Assembly (NCBI RefSeq): GCF_009792235.1
Contig: NZ_CP046973.1
Span: 4,588,001-4,652,000, forward strand
From: Microcystis aeruginosa FD4
GTDB lineage: Bacteria > Cyanobacteriota > Cyanobacteriia > Cyanobacteriales > Microcystaceae
Direction: 5' to 3'
DNA: 64,000 nucleotides
Below the pieces are notes generated by a model. That model searched no databases and had not been told where the DNA came from. It saw nothing but the letters and a program-made list of their open reading frames with translations. This document shows, piece after piece, positions 34,483 through 43,556 of the stretch (position 1 is the first letter of the stretch; each line of letters begins with the position of its first letter). The translations under genes were made by a program, and so were the position numbers.

Positions 34483-35778
34483 TCACAGAAATAAATCCTC
34501 GTCAGCGATATATTGCGGATATTCCCCGACAGATGCTTGCAGATGGAGAAGGAAAGGTTTAAATTCTTCAACGATTTCTACAGTCGTATCCTGTGGCATT
34601 TCTGCCGATTTTTTGGCCATAATCGCACAATAACGGCGTTTTGCTGGTTCTGCGTGGGGTGATGCTTCTAACTTATCCCGAAAATAGCGACGCAACAGGG
34701 GATGAATTTCATAGCAACCCTCACCCTTATCCTGAACTAAACTCAGATGGACTAAACTATCGGTTAACCATTCCTCCACTGTATCCCCATCCTCATCGGG
34801 AAATAAATCCAGAATCATCCCCTTGGGAAAGGGCGCAAGAGCGAATAAACTGAGGTAAAGTGCCAAAATTTGGGCATTTGGTTCGCTATTCAACTCCTCC
34901 CAACTGAGATTAAAGGCAGCTTTCAACCCTCTTTCCGCAGTCATTTCCCCATGAAACTTGGGATTTTTGTCTAAACTTGGCTCCTCTAAGCCGTTTTCTG
35001 CTAATTTCTGCCGTATTTTGCTAATTTTCCAATCCTGTCGTCGTACCAGCAACCTTGCCACCAATTCTAACCCTAAGGGTAAATAACCCAAATCCTGACA
35101 CAATAATTTAGCTTCCTCAATTTGTGTGTCAATTCTGTTATCTCCGAGGTAGGAACGCAATAAATCAAGTGCATCTTCTTCTTTTAAGACTTCTACCCGA
35201 AAAGTCGCAATTGTCGCTGATAAATATTCCTTGCGAGTGGTAATTAAAACCTGAAAGCGTTTCTCCTCTTGCGGTGGTAAATAATCCCTAATTTGCTGAT
35301 AATCTCGCACATCATCAAAAATAATTAAGACATTTCCCGCTAACCAGTTTTGCCAACAATAACGAATTTTTATGTCTAATTCTCCCTCATCTGGTAAAGT
35401 TAATTTCAGATGTACTCGCGCAAAATCTAAAATATCAGTACCAATATCAACGGATTGACGAGTTGCCACATTTAACCAACATATACCCCCTGGATAGGCT
35501 TTTTCCCGCCATTGTTGCCAACCAAATTGTCTGGCTAATTCGGTTTTACCTATGCCTCCCATTCCTGTTAAGGTAGATATAGCAAGCTTTTGAGATTGTT
35601 GTAATTGAGTTTTTAAGTCAATTAATTCCTTATCCCTACCAACAAATTTAGGGATATTACTATTAGATAAATTGTGAGGATTGGGTTGAGGAGGCTCTTG
35701 GCTAGGCGGATAATTATAAATATTTTGATTGTCAATATTGATATCGCCTTGACCATAATTGGCTATTTTTTGATCCAT
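34483..35778 (-). pseudogene. NB-ARC (STAND/NLR-like) ATPase, truncated before its TPR domain
   Basis: The 431 residues seen start with a short Asn/Gln-rich motif (NYGQGDINIDNQNIYNY, residues 7-23) and a Pro linker. The NB-ARC module follows: Walker A GMGGIGKT (72-79), Walker B VLIIFDDV, sensor ITTRKEY, GLPL-like YLPLGLELVARLL, winged helix and a final MHD-like region (YEIHPLLRRYF). The protein ends at YIADEDLFL, just where homologous genes run into TPR repeats. The stop codon is supplied by foreign repeat DNA at 34440-34485, and the TPR part is found as debris at 30549-31260. The ATG is at 35776-35778. The sensor half is missing, so ligand recognition is probably lost. Confidence 0.85.
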
Positions 35779-35834
35779 ATTGGTAACATAATGCTGTGAT
35801 AAAAAAATATTTACTTATAAAATATTAACACATC

Positions 35835-36014
35835 AAAAGGGGAAGGGCGAACGCGATTCGCCCCTACAATCACATTTTTTTCCGTTCCGTAGGGGTGCGT
35901 TGCACGCGCCCAAGATATTATATTAAAAGGGGAAGGGCGAACGCAATTCGCCCCTACAATCACATTTTTTTCCGTTCCGTCGGGGTGCATTGCACGCACC
36001 CAAGACATTACATT
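35835..36014. repeat. Two tandem 90-bp units with GGGCGAACGC...ATTCGCCC palindromes
   Basis: Each unit reads AAAAGGGGAAGGGCGAACGC, then ATTCGCCCCTACAATCACATTTT, TCCGTTCCGT and GGGGTGC(G/A)TTGCACGC(G/A)CCCAAGA. They lie between the partner protein gene and the NB-ARC gene. Confidence 0.8.
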
Positions 36015-36438
36015 GTGATATTTTGTTCATTGATATTAATGTCCCTTTGAGAAAAATTAACAATTTTTTCAATGGTTTTGATATAGGTTTTTTGTCCAGA
36101 GGATTGAGATTGCAAAGCCTTAGCAATATCGTTAAGAATATCCTTTAAATTAGGTAAAGGTTCGGCTTCTACAATGTCAACCAACTCGGTCATAATTTGG
36201 CTTAATTCGGGACTGGTTTTAGCAACAGATTCCACCTCCAGAATTGCCTGTCCATAATCTAAAGGTTGTTCGGGTGCTTTTTCAATTGCGGTGACAGTAT
36301 CGGGAGAAACTTGTTTCAGGGAAGTAAGAAATTTTTCTGTTTGTTCCCAAACCTTTTCTGCCACTTTTTCACCTGTTTTCTCTAACGCTTTAGTAGCGAT
36401 AATTAACTGCGAGCGCTGCTCCTGTGAGAGGGTCCATA
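36008..36438 (-). pseudogene. Helical partner protein of the NB-ARC ATPase, with a probable frameshift near its start
   Basis: The main frame (36008-36364 and open upstream to about 36440) encodes a helical domain, IIATKALEKTGEKVAEKVWE followed by FLTSLKQVSP, then a charged helix and the C-terminal motif NFSQRDININEQNI. No ATG exists in this frame upstream of a GTG at 36362-36364. An ATG at 36436-36438 (MDPLTGAALAV) begins in the neighbouring frame, which fits the usual start of this family, so one base has probably been gained or lost near 36405. The C-terminal motif closely resembles the N-terminal motif of the ATPase gene downstream, which suggests that the two proteins interact through it. 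Confidence 0.6.
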
Positions 36439-36802
36439 GATAAAATCGGGGTGATGAGGGTTGACTTTATTATATTATCGGGCTTTGATTTTTTCCCACA
36501 ATATAGGGATTTTAGAGATTGCTTCAGTGGTTAACTTGTGGTTAAGGGATCATTTATGATTTAGTCCTCATTTTAGCTTTCATAATTTTATTCTGCCCTA
36601 TTTTCCTTAATCAGTAAACAGTGATCACTTCAATCACAGTCCATGACACAATCACAGCAATCACAGTCAAGACGGCATGGGAGAGGAAAGACCAGTAATG
36701 ATCCGTGTTATCGTAAAAATGGGGATAGATGGGGGGTTTGGTCTTGCAAAATCGGCAAATAGGGATAAAATCAAAACAAGTTAATTTTTCGGCGACCATA
36801 TC
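36439..36802. other. Gap with a fragment of the repeat core
   Basis: At 36625-36680 (minus strand) lies GTCTTGACTGTGATTGCTGTGATTG-like sequence, related to the hydrophobic-coding core of the promoter-bearing repeats. A 62-codon frame across it ends LTVIAVIVSWTVIEVITVY but has no supporting signals. Confidence 0.4.
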
Positions 36803-37150
36803 ATGTTAACCCCATCGGATAGTAAATTATCTAAGCAGCAGCAGATTCCCTCGGCTGTTTCCGAAGAGGAACAGCTTCTTAAACAGCAACGGATTCAGGA
36901 AGTGCTATTGTTAATAGATAGTTTATTCCAAAGAGAGGAAACGACTTTTAGAATTATCATCGACTGTCTTTACGATGTGGGTTCGTTAAATTTAATTAAT
37001 AAAAAGTTTCCTCGTCGTAACTTAAATTTTATTATGAAAGCGATCGCTCGTTTTTCTAAGCCTATATTCAGAATTTATGCTCTCTATTGGGTGAAAAAAA
37101 ATAGCCCCAAATTAATCACTAATTGGTTGGCTAGTAAGGTTAAATTCTAG
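36803..37150 (+). CDS. Conserved cyanobacterial protein of unknown function
   Basis: A 115-residue basic protein. The first 30 residues are polar and probably disordered (SDSKLSKQQQIPSAVSEEEQ). A helical core follows, EVLLLIDSLFQREETTFRII, then LINKKFPRRNLNFIMKAIARF and a basic end. No TM helix is obvious. The ATG at 36803 starts right after the repeat-rich gap. I do not recognise the family; the ordered helical part and normal codon use support a real gene. Confidence 0.5.
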   Translation: MLTPSDSKLSKQQQIPSAVSEEEQLLKQQRIQEVLLLIDSLFQREETTFRIIIDCLYDVGSLNLINKKFPRRNLNFIMKAIARFSKPIFRIYALYWVKKNSPKLITNWLASKVKF

Positions 37151-37170
37151 CCAAGGATAAACTCCAGAGA

Positions 37171-37233
37171 CAGTAAACAGTGATCAGTGATCAGTAAACA
37201 GTAAACAGTGACCAATAACTAACCACTGATAAC
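37171..37233. repeat. CAGT-type degenerate short repeat tract
   Basis: CAGTAAACAGTGATCAGTGATCAGTAAACAGT units downstream of the small plus-strand gene. Near 37305, ACTTCGTACCTCAC matches an end of the MITE-like element at 12161-12254. Confidence 0.75.
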
Positions 37234-37334
37234 TCATATAGCGTTTCTCATAAAGATGAAGTATAGGCTAATCTGAGCCTGTCTCCTGACTCCCCAAAAC
37301 GAAGACTTCGTACCTCACTATTAAGATATAGGGA

Positions 37335-38343
37335 CTAAATTTGCACCTGTCTGAGATGACGACGGGGATCGGTGGTACGCTGAGATTTAATTTTCTCGTA
37401 TAATTCCCGTTCGATCGCCGTTAATTCTTTGGGAGTATCGATGACAATTTTGACTAATTGATCGCCGCGTTGTCCTTTATTATCGATCCAACCTTTGCCG
37501 CGTAAGCGCAGGGATTGACCGGAACGAATACCAGCGGGAACTTTTACCGTCACCATGCCATCGGGGGTAGGAACTTCGATCGCTGTGCCTAAAACCGCCT
37601 CATCGGGAGTAATCGGGACTTCACAGGTTAAATTATCGCCTTCAAAAGCAAAGAAAGGATGGGGTTCTAATTCCACATCGAGAAATAGATCTCCTCGTTG
37701 TTTACTCAAGGGATCGATTAGTCCTTTACCCCGTACCCGGAGACGATTACCAGTTTTGGTTCCTGGGGGGATTTTGATATCGATCATTTCTCCGGCTAAA
37801 TTAACCCGTTTTTGTACTCCTCGTAAAGCTTCCGCAAAACTCAGACGCAGTTTAGCGGTGGAGATACCAGAAGTGACAGCTTGTGGTGCAGTACGAGCGC
37901 CAGCAAAGTCGTTAAAATTGCTAAAATCGCCAAATCCTCCCCCCGGAGTACCGTAGGAATGGGAACGGGGGCGAGTACCGCCGGGGCGACCCATGCGACC
38001 GAGCAGTTCATTGATAAAATCATCAAAGGTGCTGTACTGGCTAAAGTCAAAACCGTCCGAACCAAAGTCAACCCCCCCCATTGCCACCCGGCCAATTCGA
38101 TCGCCCGGCCTGTTGCCAATATTGTCCAAATTGATCGTATTTTTGGCGTTTTTCGCTATCGGAGAGGACTTCGTAAGCTTCACTAATTTCTTTAAAACGT
38201 TCTTCGGCGCTTTTATTGTTAGGATTGCGATCGGGGTGATATTTGACGGCTAATTTGCGAAAAGCTTTTTTAATTTCTTCAGCGCTGGCAGTTTTACCTA
38301 CTCCCAGAACGGCATAATAATCTTTATAATCTGCGGCAGGCAT
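37335..38343 (-). pseudogene. DnaJ/CbpA-type co-chaperone gene with a frameshift in a G8/C8 tract
   Basis: The first part (ATG at 38341-38343) is a full J domain: DYYAVLGVGKTASAEEIKKA and the HPD motif in YHPDRNPNNK. The frame ends after NWPGGNGGG at the run of eight G at 38072-38079 (plus-strand C8). With seven bases it continues VDFGSDGFDFSQYSTFDDFI, a Gly/Phe-rich linker, and two beta-sandwich substrate-binding domains ending SQRTTDPRRHLRQVQI, giving 335 residues. No zinc finger is present, so it is a type II (class B) J protein that stimulates DnaK. As written the gene is split. Confidence 0.88.
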
Positions 38344-38422
38344 CGATACGCTATCTCCTTAGCAATGAGCATTCAGTCGGGATATTCCTAATCTAACTTA
38401 ATTTTATCGTTGTCAGGCTTGA

Positions 38423-38561
38423 ATCAGTGATCGGTGATCAGTGAACAGTAACCAGTAACCGGTGATCAGTGAAAATAAAGTGCCGAAGTTTTCACTTAAC
38501 ACTATCTACTGAAAACTCCAATCTGATAACTGATAACTGATAACTGATAACTGATCACTGA
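38423..38561. repeat. CAGT-type degenerate short repeat tracts
   Basis: Two blocks, 38423-38472 and 38508-38561, in opposite orientation. The second supplies the stop codon of the TVP38 family gene (TGA at 38555-38557, read on the minus strand within TGATCAGT). Confidence 0.75.
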
Positions 38562-39205
38562 AAGGGAAATTGCCGACGACGACGATACCAAGTTCCCACA
38601 CCTACTAACAGAGCAATGAGGGTAAAAGCCACCATCAGGGGCAATATATCGCCTTTTCCTAAAGATTTTAAACCCGCACCCATCATGACAAAGGGTAAAA
38701 TTCCGGGGACAGTGCCTAATAAAGTCCCGATGAAATAATCGCGAAAACGGATAGAAGTTAATCCCGCAACAAAGTTAACGATACCGTAGGGAATAATCGG
38801 TAATAGACGGATAGCAAACATATAAAATAGTCCTCCTTGCTGCATTTCTGCATCGATCGCTTGCCATTTTCCCTGAAATTTTTTGGCGGTATATTCCCGG
38901 CCGATAGTACGGGTAAAAGCAAAGGCAACTATAGCGGCCACCAAAGCGGCGATCGTTGTCCAAACTGTTCCCATAACCACCCCAAAGATAGCCCCACCAC
39001 TGAGGTTTAAGGGGGTAGAAGGCAGAATTAAAATTGTCCCGATCGTATAGAGAATAATATACAAAATGGGGGCCATAATTCCCATTTGTTTTAACCATAT
39101 CTGTAATTGTTGGGAGTCGATACCACCGATCAGATAAACTCCGATCGCCGTGGCGATAAGACAAATTATGGTTAGGATAATAACACTACTTTTAGTTTTA
39201 GACAT
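38555..39205 (-). CDS. TVP38/TMEM64 (VTT domain) membrane protein
   Basis: A 216-residue polytopic protein with five to six TM segments. The VTT signature is seen as ILPSTPLNLSGGAIFGVVMG, FAFTRTIGREYTAKKFQGKW, FAIRLLPIIPYGIVNFVAGL and GTLLGTVPGILPFVMMGAG. The family is related to DedA and implicated in lipid scrambling or membrane homeostasis. The last codons and the stop lie inside a CAGT repeat tract, so the original C-terminus may have been altered by it. The ATG at 39203-39205 directly follows the stop codon of a short frame from the glgX side. Confidence 0.88.
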   Translation of the reverse strand: MSKTKSSVIILTIICLIATAIGVYLIGGIDSQQLQIWLKQMGIMAPILYIILYTIGTILILPSTPLNLSGGAIFGVVMGTVWTTIAALVAAIVAFAFTRTIGREYTAKKFQGKWQAIDAEMQQGGLFYMFAIRLLPIIPYGIVNFVAGLTSIRFRDYFIGTLLGTVPGILPFVMMGAGLKSLGKGDILPLMVAFTLIALLVGVGTWYRRRRQFPFQ

Positions 39206-39415
39206 TTAACGGCAATTTTGGGCTAAGTGCGGGTTGCAAAACATAAGATGCAGCCGGGGTTTATATTTCCCCGTTGCCAAAAATATAGCAGAAATCGGCT
39301 GAGGATCGATCTCGATCTCAATACCAGTGAGCTGCCCTATCTGTTCCCAAATTACCCCCGATATCGCTGTGGGTAGTTTAGTTAACCTCCTCGAGAACCA
39401 CGATCGAAAAACCAT
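39206..39415 (-). CDS. Possible small protein overlapping the end of the isoamylase gene
   Basis: A 69-residue frame starting at the ATG at 39413-39415, 38 bases inside the 3' end of the isoamylase gene, and ending one base before the TVP38 gene start. It reads MVFRSWFSRRLTKLPTAISG, then IWEQIGQLTGIEIEIDPQPI and LATGKYKPRLHLMF. The tight fit between two genes and a plausible amphipathic composition favour a real coupled gene or the remnant of a larger one. A good AGGAGG-like sequence is not seen at the right place. Family unknown. Confidence 0.35.
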   Translation of the reverse strand: MVFRSWFSRRLTKLPTAISGVIWEQIGQLTGIEIEIDPQPISAIFLATGKYKPRLHLMFCNPHLAQNCR

Positions 39416-41732
39416 TGACTTTATAGCTATCGGCAACTACTGTCCCTTGATCCACAGACCAACAATTATAATCGGTTTCGGCCCAAGCTGCCGTGTCAAT
39501 AATTCTCACCCAACGATAATTATTGGATGGGGAGGGAAGACGAAAATCCACTGGCAGATAATACATATTAATTAACAGCAAAAAATCGTGATCACCGACG
39601 GCACTACCATCAATTAAAAACCAAATACAGCGATCATCAGCAGTTAAATCGCTAACACCATCGTTTTTTTTAAATAAATAGGTGACATCATTGCCCGCAT
39701 CGAGAACCATGTCACCGTAGCGGCGCTGTTTGAGTGCTATATGATTCTGTCTTAAGTGAGCAATATAAGCGGCAAAAATAAATAAAGGATTGCGTTCTTC
39801 TTGATTAGTTCCCGTGCCAAAATTATTATGATAACCTTGCCGATAACCCGTGGGCAGTAGATGGGGTGAACGGGTGGCAATCATATCATAATTATTCCAA
39901 GTGGCCACACTATCAATATTGTAGGGATTATTATTACCATTTTGAGTGCGGCCAAATTCATCGCCCCAGACAGTCATGGGAACACCGCGAGATAAAAATT
40001 GAATCGTCCAAAAGTTGCGTAATCTTTGGCGACGTAAGGCCTGATTACCCCCAGAATCCCAAGAATCGTTATTATTATTGCCGCCATCGGCAGGACCAAA
40101 GGGCCAGGGAGTGAGGTTATTTTTATTGTTATAACTGACCAAATCCATCAGGGTAAAACCATCGTGGGCAACAATAAAATCGAGCGATTTTTGTGGTCCG
40201 CCTTGGTCGTTAAAATTGTGATAATCTCCGTTCACCTGTTCGATGAATTGAAAAGTATTACTATCTCCCTTGAAAAAACGCCGGATTGCATCGCGATAAC
40301 GGCCATTCCATTCTCCCCAACCCGTTGGGAAATTCCCCACTTCGTAACCCCAGCTATCCCAAGCTTCGGCGATCATTTCGGCATCGTATTTATTGCCTAA
40401 TTTCTCGATCTTTTCTAACAAAGGATGTTTAGGAAAGAATTGTTTTTGTTGGCCGCCATCTTCTCGGCCAAAGACGGTGGCCAGATCAAAACGAAAACCA
40501 TCGACTCCCATTTCTTCCAACCAATAGGTGAGGGAATCGAGGACAAGATTACAGGTGACAGTATGGGAAAAGTTTAATTGATTTCCGCAGCCGGTGGCCC
40601 CATCGACTAGATAATGTTCATCGGTGAGTTGATAGTATTCCACCACATCAAAACCACCAAAACTAACAAATCGGGTGACATCGTTGCTGCCGCAATTGCC
40701 CCCTTCTCCGGTGTGATTATAGACCACATCGAGATAAACTTCCATACCTTGGTCGTGAAAAGCTTTGACCATGGCTTTAAATTCTCTGGTCGGTCCACCG
40801 GGGGAGCGATCATAAGCATAACGGCGATCGGGGGCGAAATAACCAAAGGTCATGTAACCCCAATAATTACCGCCAGGGCGATCGTCGGGGTTATTATCGT
40901 TAGCGGTTTCTTGGACAGGTAAGAGTTCGATCGTGGTAAATCCTAGTGCTTTCAGGTATTTGGCCATATAGCCGGCTCCCGCATAAGTTCCTCTGTACTG
41001 GTCAGGAACGTTGGCCACTTCCTCAAAACCGGTAATTCCCTTGAGGATATCTTCTAAACGACTAGCGGAGGGGTGATTGCTTAAACCGCGCACATGGGCC
41101 TCATAAATGATCGCTTTTTCGGCACCCAGACGGGGACGAATCCCGGTAGAAGTCCCATCCGGCGCGATAACAATGCCTTTGGGCGACCATTTGCCCGTAT
41201 CGTATTCGCGCTGGATCACTCCTTTGTAGTCCCCTTCTCCCGTGGCATACATTCCAGCATTTTCTCCGGCCGCGATCATGGCCGGGGTTTCAAGGTCGTG
41301 GGAAAGTTCTCGCGTGTAGGGATCGAAGAGGACTTTATTGGGGTTAAAACGATGGCCGAAATCGTCCACATCTGCCTGAAAACCGGCGTTACTGTGGCCT
41401 CTTTGCCATTTTTGATCAAATTGCCAATTGGGACCCCAACAGCGAAAAGCGTAGTAACTGCCGTGGGGAATACCGGCGATTTTTGCCCGCCATATATCAT
41501 CATTTGGTTTTTTTGTCAACCAGTAATCATACTTAGCGTTTTCTCCCGTCGGGCGATCGTAGATTTCCAGAAGAATCTGACTGGCATTTTTAGAATAGAC
41601 AGCAAAGGTGACACTATCGCCTTGATAATGCGCTCCGAGGGGATAGGTGGCATCGGCCCAAAGATGGCTATCTAGGGGGGCATAATCACCAGATTGGGGA
41701 TGATTTTGACCGATCTCACTCTCCGATTTCAT
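39378..41732 (-). CDS. glgX: Isoamylase-type glycogen debranching enzyme
   Basis: A 784-residue GH13 enzyme that hydrolyses alpha-1,6 branches of glycogen. The N-terminal CBM48 region (YPLGAHYQGDSVTFAVYSKN) precedes the barrel with EAHVRGLSNHP, VYNHTGEG (region I), DGFRFDLATV (nucleophile Asp), AEAWDSWG (acid/base Glu) and VAHDGFTLMDLV. The length suits the isoamylase/GlgX group. The ATG at 41730-41732 gives the usual start. It is probably transcribed with the small frame and the TVP38 gene downstream. Confidence 0.93.
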   Translation of the reverse strand: MKSESEIGQNHPQSGDYAPLDSHLWADATYPLGAHYQGDSVTFAVYSKNASQILLEIYDRPTGENAKYDYWLTKKPNDDIWRAKIAGIPHGSYYAFRCWGPNWQFDQKWQRGHSNAGFQADVDDFGHRFNPNKVLFDPYTRELSHDLETPAMIAAGENAGMYATGEGDYKGVIQREYDTGKWSPKGIVIAPDGTSTGIRPRLGAEKAIIYEAHVRGLSNHPSASRLEDILKGITGFEEVANVPDQYRGTYAGAGYMAKYLKALGFTTIELLPVQETANDNNPDDRPGGNYWGYMTFGYFAPDRRYAYDRSPGGPTREFKAMVKAFHDQGMEVYLDVVYNHTGEGGNCGSNDVTRFVSFGGFDVVEYYQLTDEHYLVDGATGCGNQLNFSHTVTCNLVLDSLTYWLEEMGVDGFRFDLATVFGREDGGQQKQFFPKHPLLEKIEKLGNKYDAEMIAEAWDSWGYEVGNFPTGWGEWNGRYRDAIRRFFKGDSNTFQFIEQVNGDYHNFNDQGGPQKSLDFIVAHDGFTLMDLVSYNNKNNLTPWPFGPADGGNNNNDSWDSGGNQALRRQRLRNFWTIQFLSRGVPMTVWGDEFGRTQNGNNNPYNIDSVATWNNYDMIATRSPHLLPTGYRQGYHNNFGTGTNQEERNPLFIFAAYIAHLRQNHIALKQRRYGDMVLDAGNDVTYLFKKNDGVSDLTADDRCIWFLIDGSAVGDHDFLLLINMYYLPVDFRLPSPSNNYRWVRIIDTAAWAETDYNCWSVDQGTVVADSYKVNGFSIVVLEEVN

Positions 41733-41755
41733 CGAAAATTTTGGGTCTGAAACCC

Positions 41756-41772
41756 CGTCGTAGAACGACGGC
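41756..41772 (+). repeat. Hairpin of the left end of an IS605-type element
   Basis: CCGTCGT, AGA loop, ACGACGG, 51 bases upstream of the tnpB ATG. Such subterminal hairpins are recognised by the Y1 transposase. Confidence 0.55.
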
Positions 41773-41823
41773 TTTACAGTTAAATACTAGCGCATTTACC
41801 AAATATATGCTAAAATGTGAGAC

Positions 41824-42090
41824 ATGGAAAAAGCCTATTGGTTTCGATTTTACCCAACACCAGAACAAGAGTCGCTATTGCGGCGCACTTTGGGCTGTGT
41901 AAGATTGGTTTACAATAAAGCTCTCCATCTCAGAACACAAGCATGGTACGAAAGACAAGAAAGAGTAGGCTACGCTCAAACTTCTTCAATGTTGACCGAT
42001 TGGAAAAAGCAAGAAGAATTAGACTTTCTCAATGAAGTAAGCTGTGTACCTTTACAACAAGGGTTAAGACACCTACAAACAGCAGGGTAA
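41824..42090 (+). pseudogene. tnpB: N-terminal fragment of an IS200/IS605-type TnpB
   Basis: It starts MEKAYWFRFYPTPEQESLLR and continues LGCVRLVYNKALHLRTQAWY, the N-terminus of TnpB, the RNA-guided nuclease of IS605 elements. The frame leaves the homology after EVSCVPLQQGLRHLQTA at about 42087, so the RuvC core and the right end with its guide RNA are missing. Upstream, CCGTCGTAGAACGACGG at 41756-41772 forms the hairpin of the element left end. The relic cannot be active. Confidence 0.8.
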
Positions 42091-42282
42091 TCGCATGTTG
42101 ATAGAGTTCTCAAATTCCGAGGAGTTAGGTCTAAAATTCGATGGGCAACTCAGGCTTTGACCTGCACAAGGCGACCGAATCTCTGGTTTTGCCAGTCATT
42201 ATGGCCTAACAAACCCCGAACTGAGCTTATCTACTCAGTTCCTTAAATTCCCAAAACTCCTGATCAACTACAAGATTAACAT

Positions 42283-43492
42283 CTACCTCCCCTCTCTGTC
42301 AACGGCACTGGCGGCTAAGATTTTCACCATGAAATCATTGTTCATGCCTGCCTTATACCGTTTCATCTTTAGGCTCATTTTTGAGGGTTCTCGCTTTAAC
42401 AGATTCACACTTAAACGGCGCAACAGACCTAGGTTTTCCGCTCCATAGCCTAGACGAATCCGACTGGCATCTTCATTAAAGGTAACATCGAGTACCCAAT
42501 GGAGACTATTTTCGATACTCCAATGCCTGCGAATCACCTCGGCCTGTTTTTGGGCATCGGCTGCTAAACTACTGATGAAGAAGCGAATTTCTGTCGTAGT
42601 TTTATTCCATAATTGGCGGACACTGCGAACCATGACTAGGGTGGTTAGGCCAGGCCAGAGACTCTGCCGATGCAGGGGCGGTAATTGAGACACTGGCACT
42701 ACCCAAATTTGACGGGTTTCGAGCCGGTGATGCCCCGACTCCACCTTTTCGTGGTAGCTGTATTCAATCCCTTGCCAATCCCCGGCTATAGCTTGGTCAA
42801 ACCAGCCTTCTACTTGTTGAAAGAGCTTGCCCTGATTGCCTTTGAGGGCTAAGACGTCATCTCCAGCCCCAGACTTGATTTGTTGGGCAATTTCAGTCTG
42901 GGTTCCCATGGCATCCAAGGTGACTATCGCTCCCTTGAGATTGAGCAATTGCAGCAGGTGCGGCACGGCGGTAATTTCATTGGATTTACTGTCCACTTTT
43001 TCTTGGGCTAAGACTAACCCATGTTCGCTACTCCAAGCACTGACGGTGTGCAAAGCTTTCAGATTTTCCTCCCGGTCATAAGAATTTCTGGCCGTTTTCC
43101 CATCTATGTGGATTAGTTCTATGTTCAATTTCTCGGTGATTTCCTCTATCACCCGCGAGGAATCCTGACTCTAATTGCTTGGGTTCTAGCATCCCTAGCA
43201 CTCTGCCAAAGGTATCGTGGGAAGGTATGCCATTCGGTAGGTCTAAAAATGTTTCCAACCAAGATTGCTTGGCTTGTCCGTAGGCTTCTATGGCGACAAA
43301 CCCATCGGCACCAGCTAATACCGCCAAGATAGCTATGGTAATTATCGAGACTAGGCTATGATTGCGCCCCCTGTCCGCCCTCGGGTCTTCTAGATGCTGA
43401 AAATGTTTCAAGACACTGTTTCTTAAAACCTTTGCCTCTCGCTCTTGCTTGGGGTTTAAAACTAGGAGACCAAAACCGGATGCCATGCTCAA
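42283..43492 (-). pseudogene. ISAs1-family (H-repeat) transposase with a frameshift
   Basis: The N-terminal part (43492 to about 43150) shows LRNSVLKHFQHLEDPRADRG and SIITIAILAVLAGADGFVAI, the DDE_Tnp_1-associated domain. After LESGFLAG, near 43152, the frame shifts. The rest continues VIEEITEKLNIELIHIDGKT, LDAMGTQTEIAQQI, VLALKGNQGKLF and RRHWSIENSLHWVLDVTFNEDASR, with all DDE acidic residues visible. One base change separates the two halves; ISAs1 elements are not known to use programmed frameshifting, so it is likely inactive. It lies between the tnpB relic and a truncated membrane gene. Confidence 0.85.
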
Positions 43493-43556
43493 CTGCTACA
43501 CCATGTAACTTTTTGCTTCCTCTCAGATTAACTCCTCTCAGTTCGTCCTGCTAGGC

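Noticed and set aside
35811..36126. Short ORFs repeating RPSPFN...GANCVRP across the 90-bp tandem units
   Set aside because: They arise from translation of the tandem palindromic repeat and have no independent support.
36611..36799. 62-codon minus-strand ORF ending in a hydrophobic stretch
   Set aside because: The N-terminal half has no protein-like pattern and the hydrophobic part is the repeat core; kept only as an observation.
37555..38253. Plus-strand ORFs opposite the dnaJ-like gene
   Set aside because: They are antisense shadows; the minus strand carries the clear J and substrate-binding domains.
39866..41675. Several long plus-strand ORFs (up to 193 codons) opposite the isoamylase gene
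   Set aside because: They are antisense shadows of a well-conserved GH13 gene.
41824..42282. An active TnpB with guide RNA
   Set aside because: Only the first 88 codons remain; the RuvC core and right end with the guide scaffold are missing.
42283..43492. Programmed frameshift in the ISAs1 transposase
   Set aside because: ISAs1 elements normally have one continuous transposase frame and no slippery heptamer is seen at the junction.
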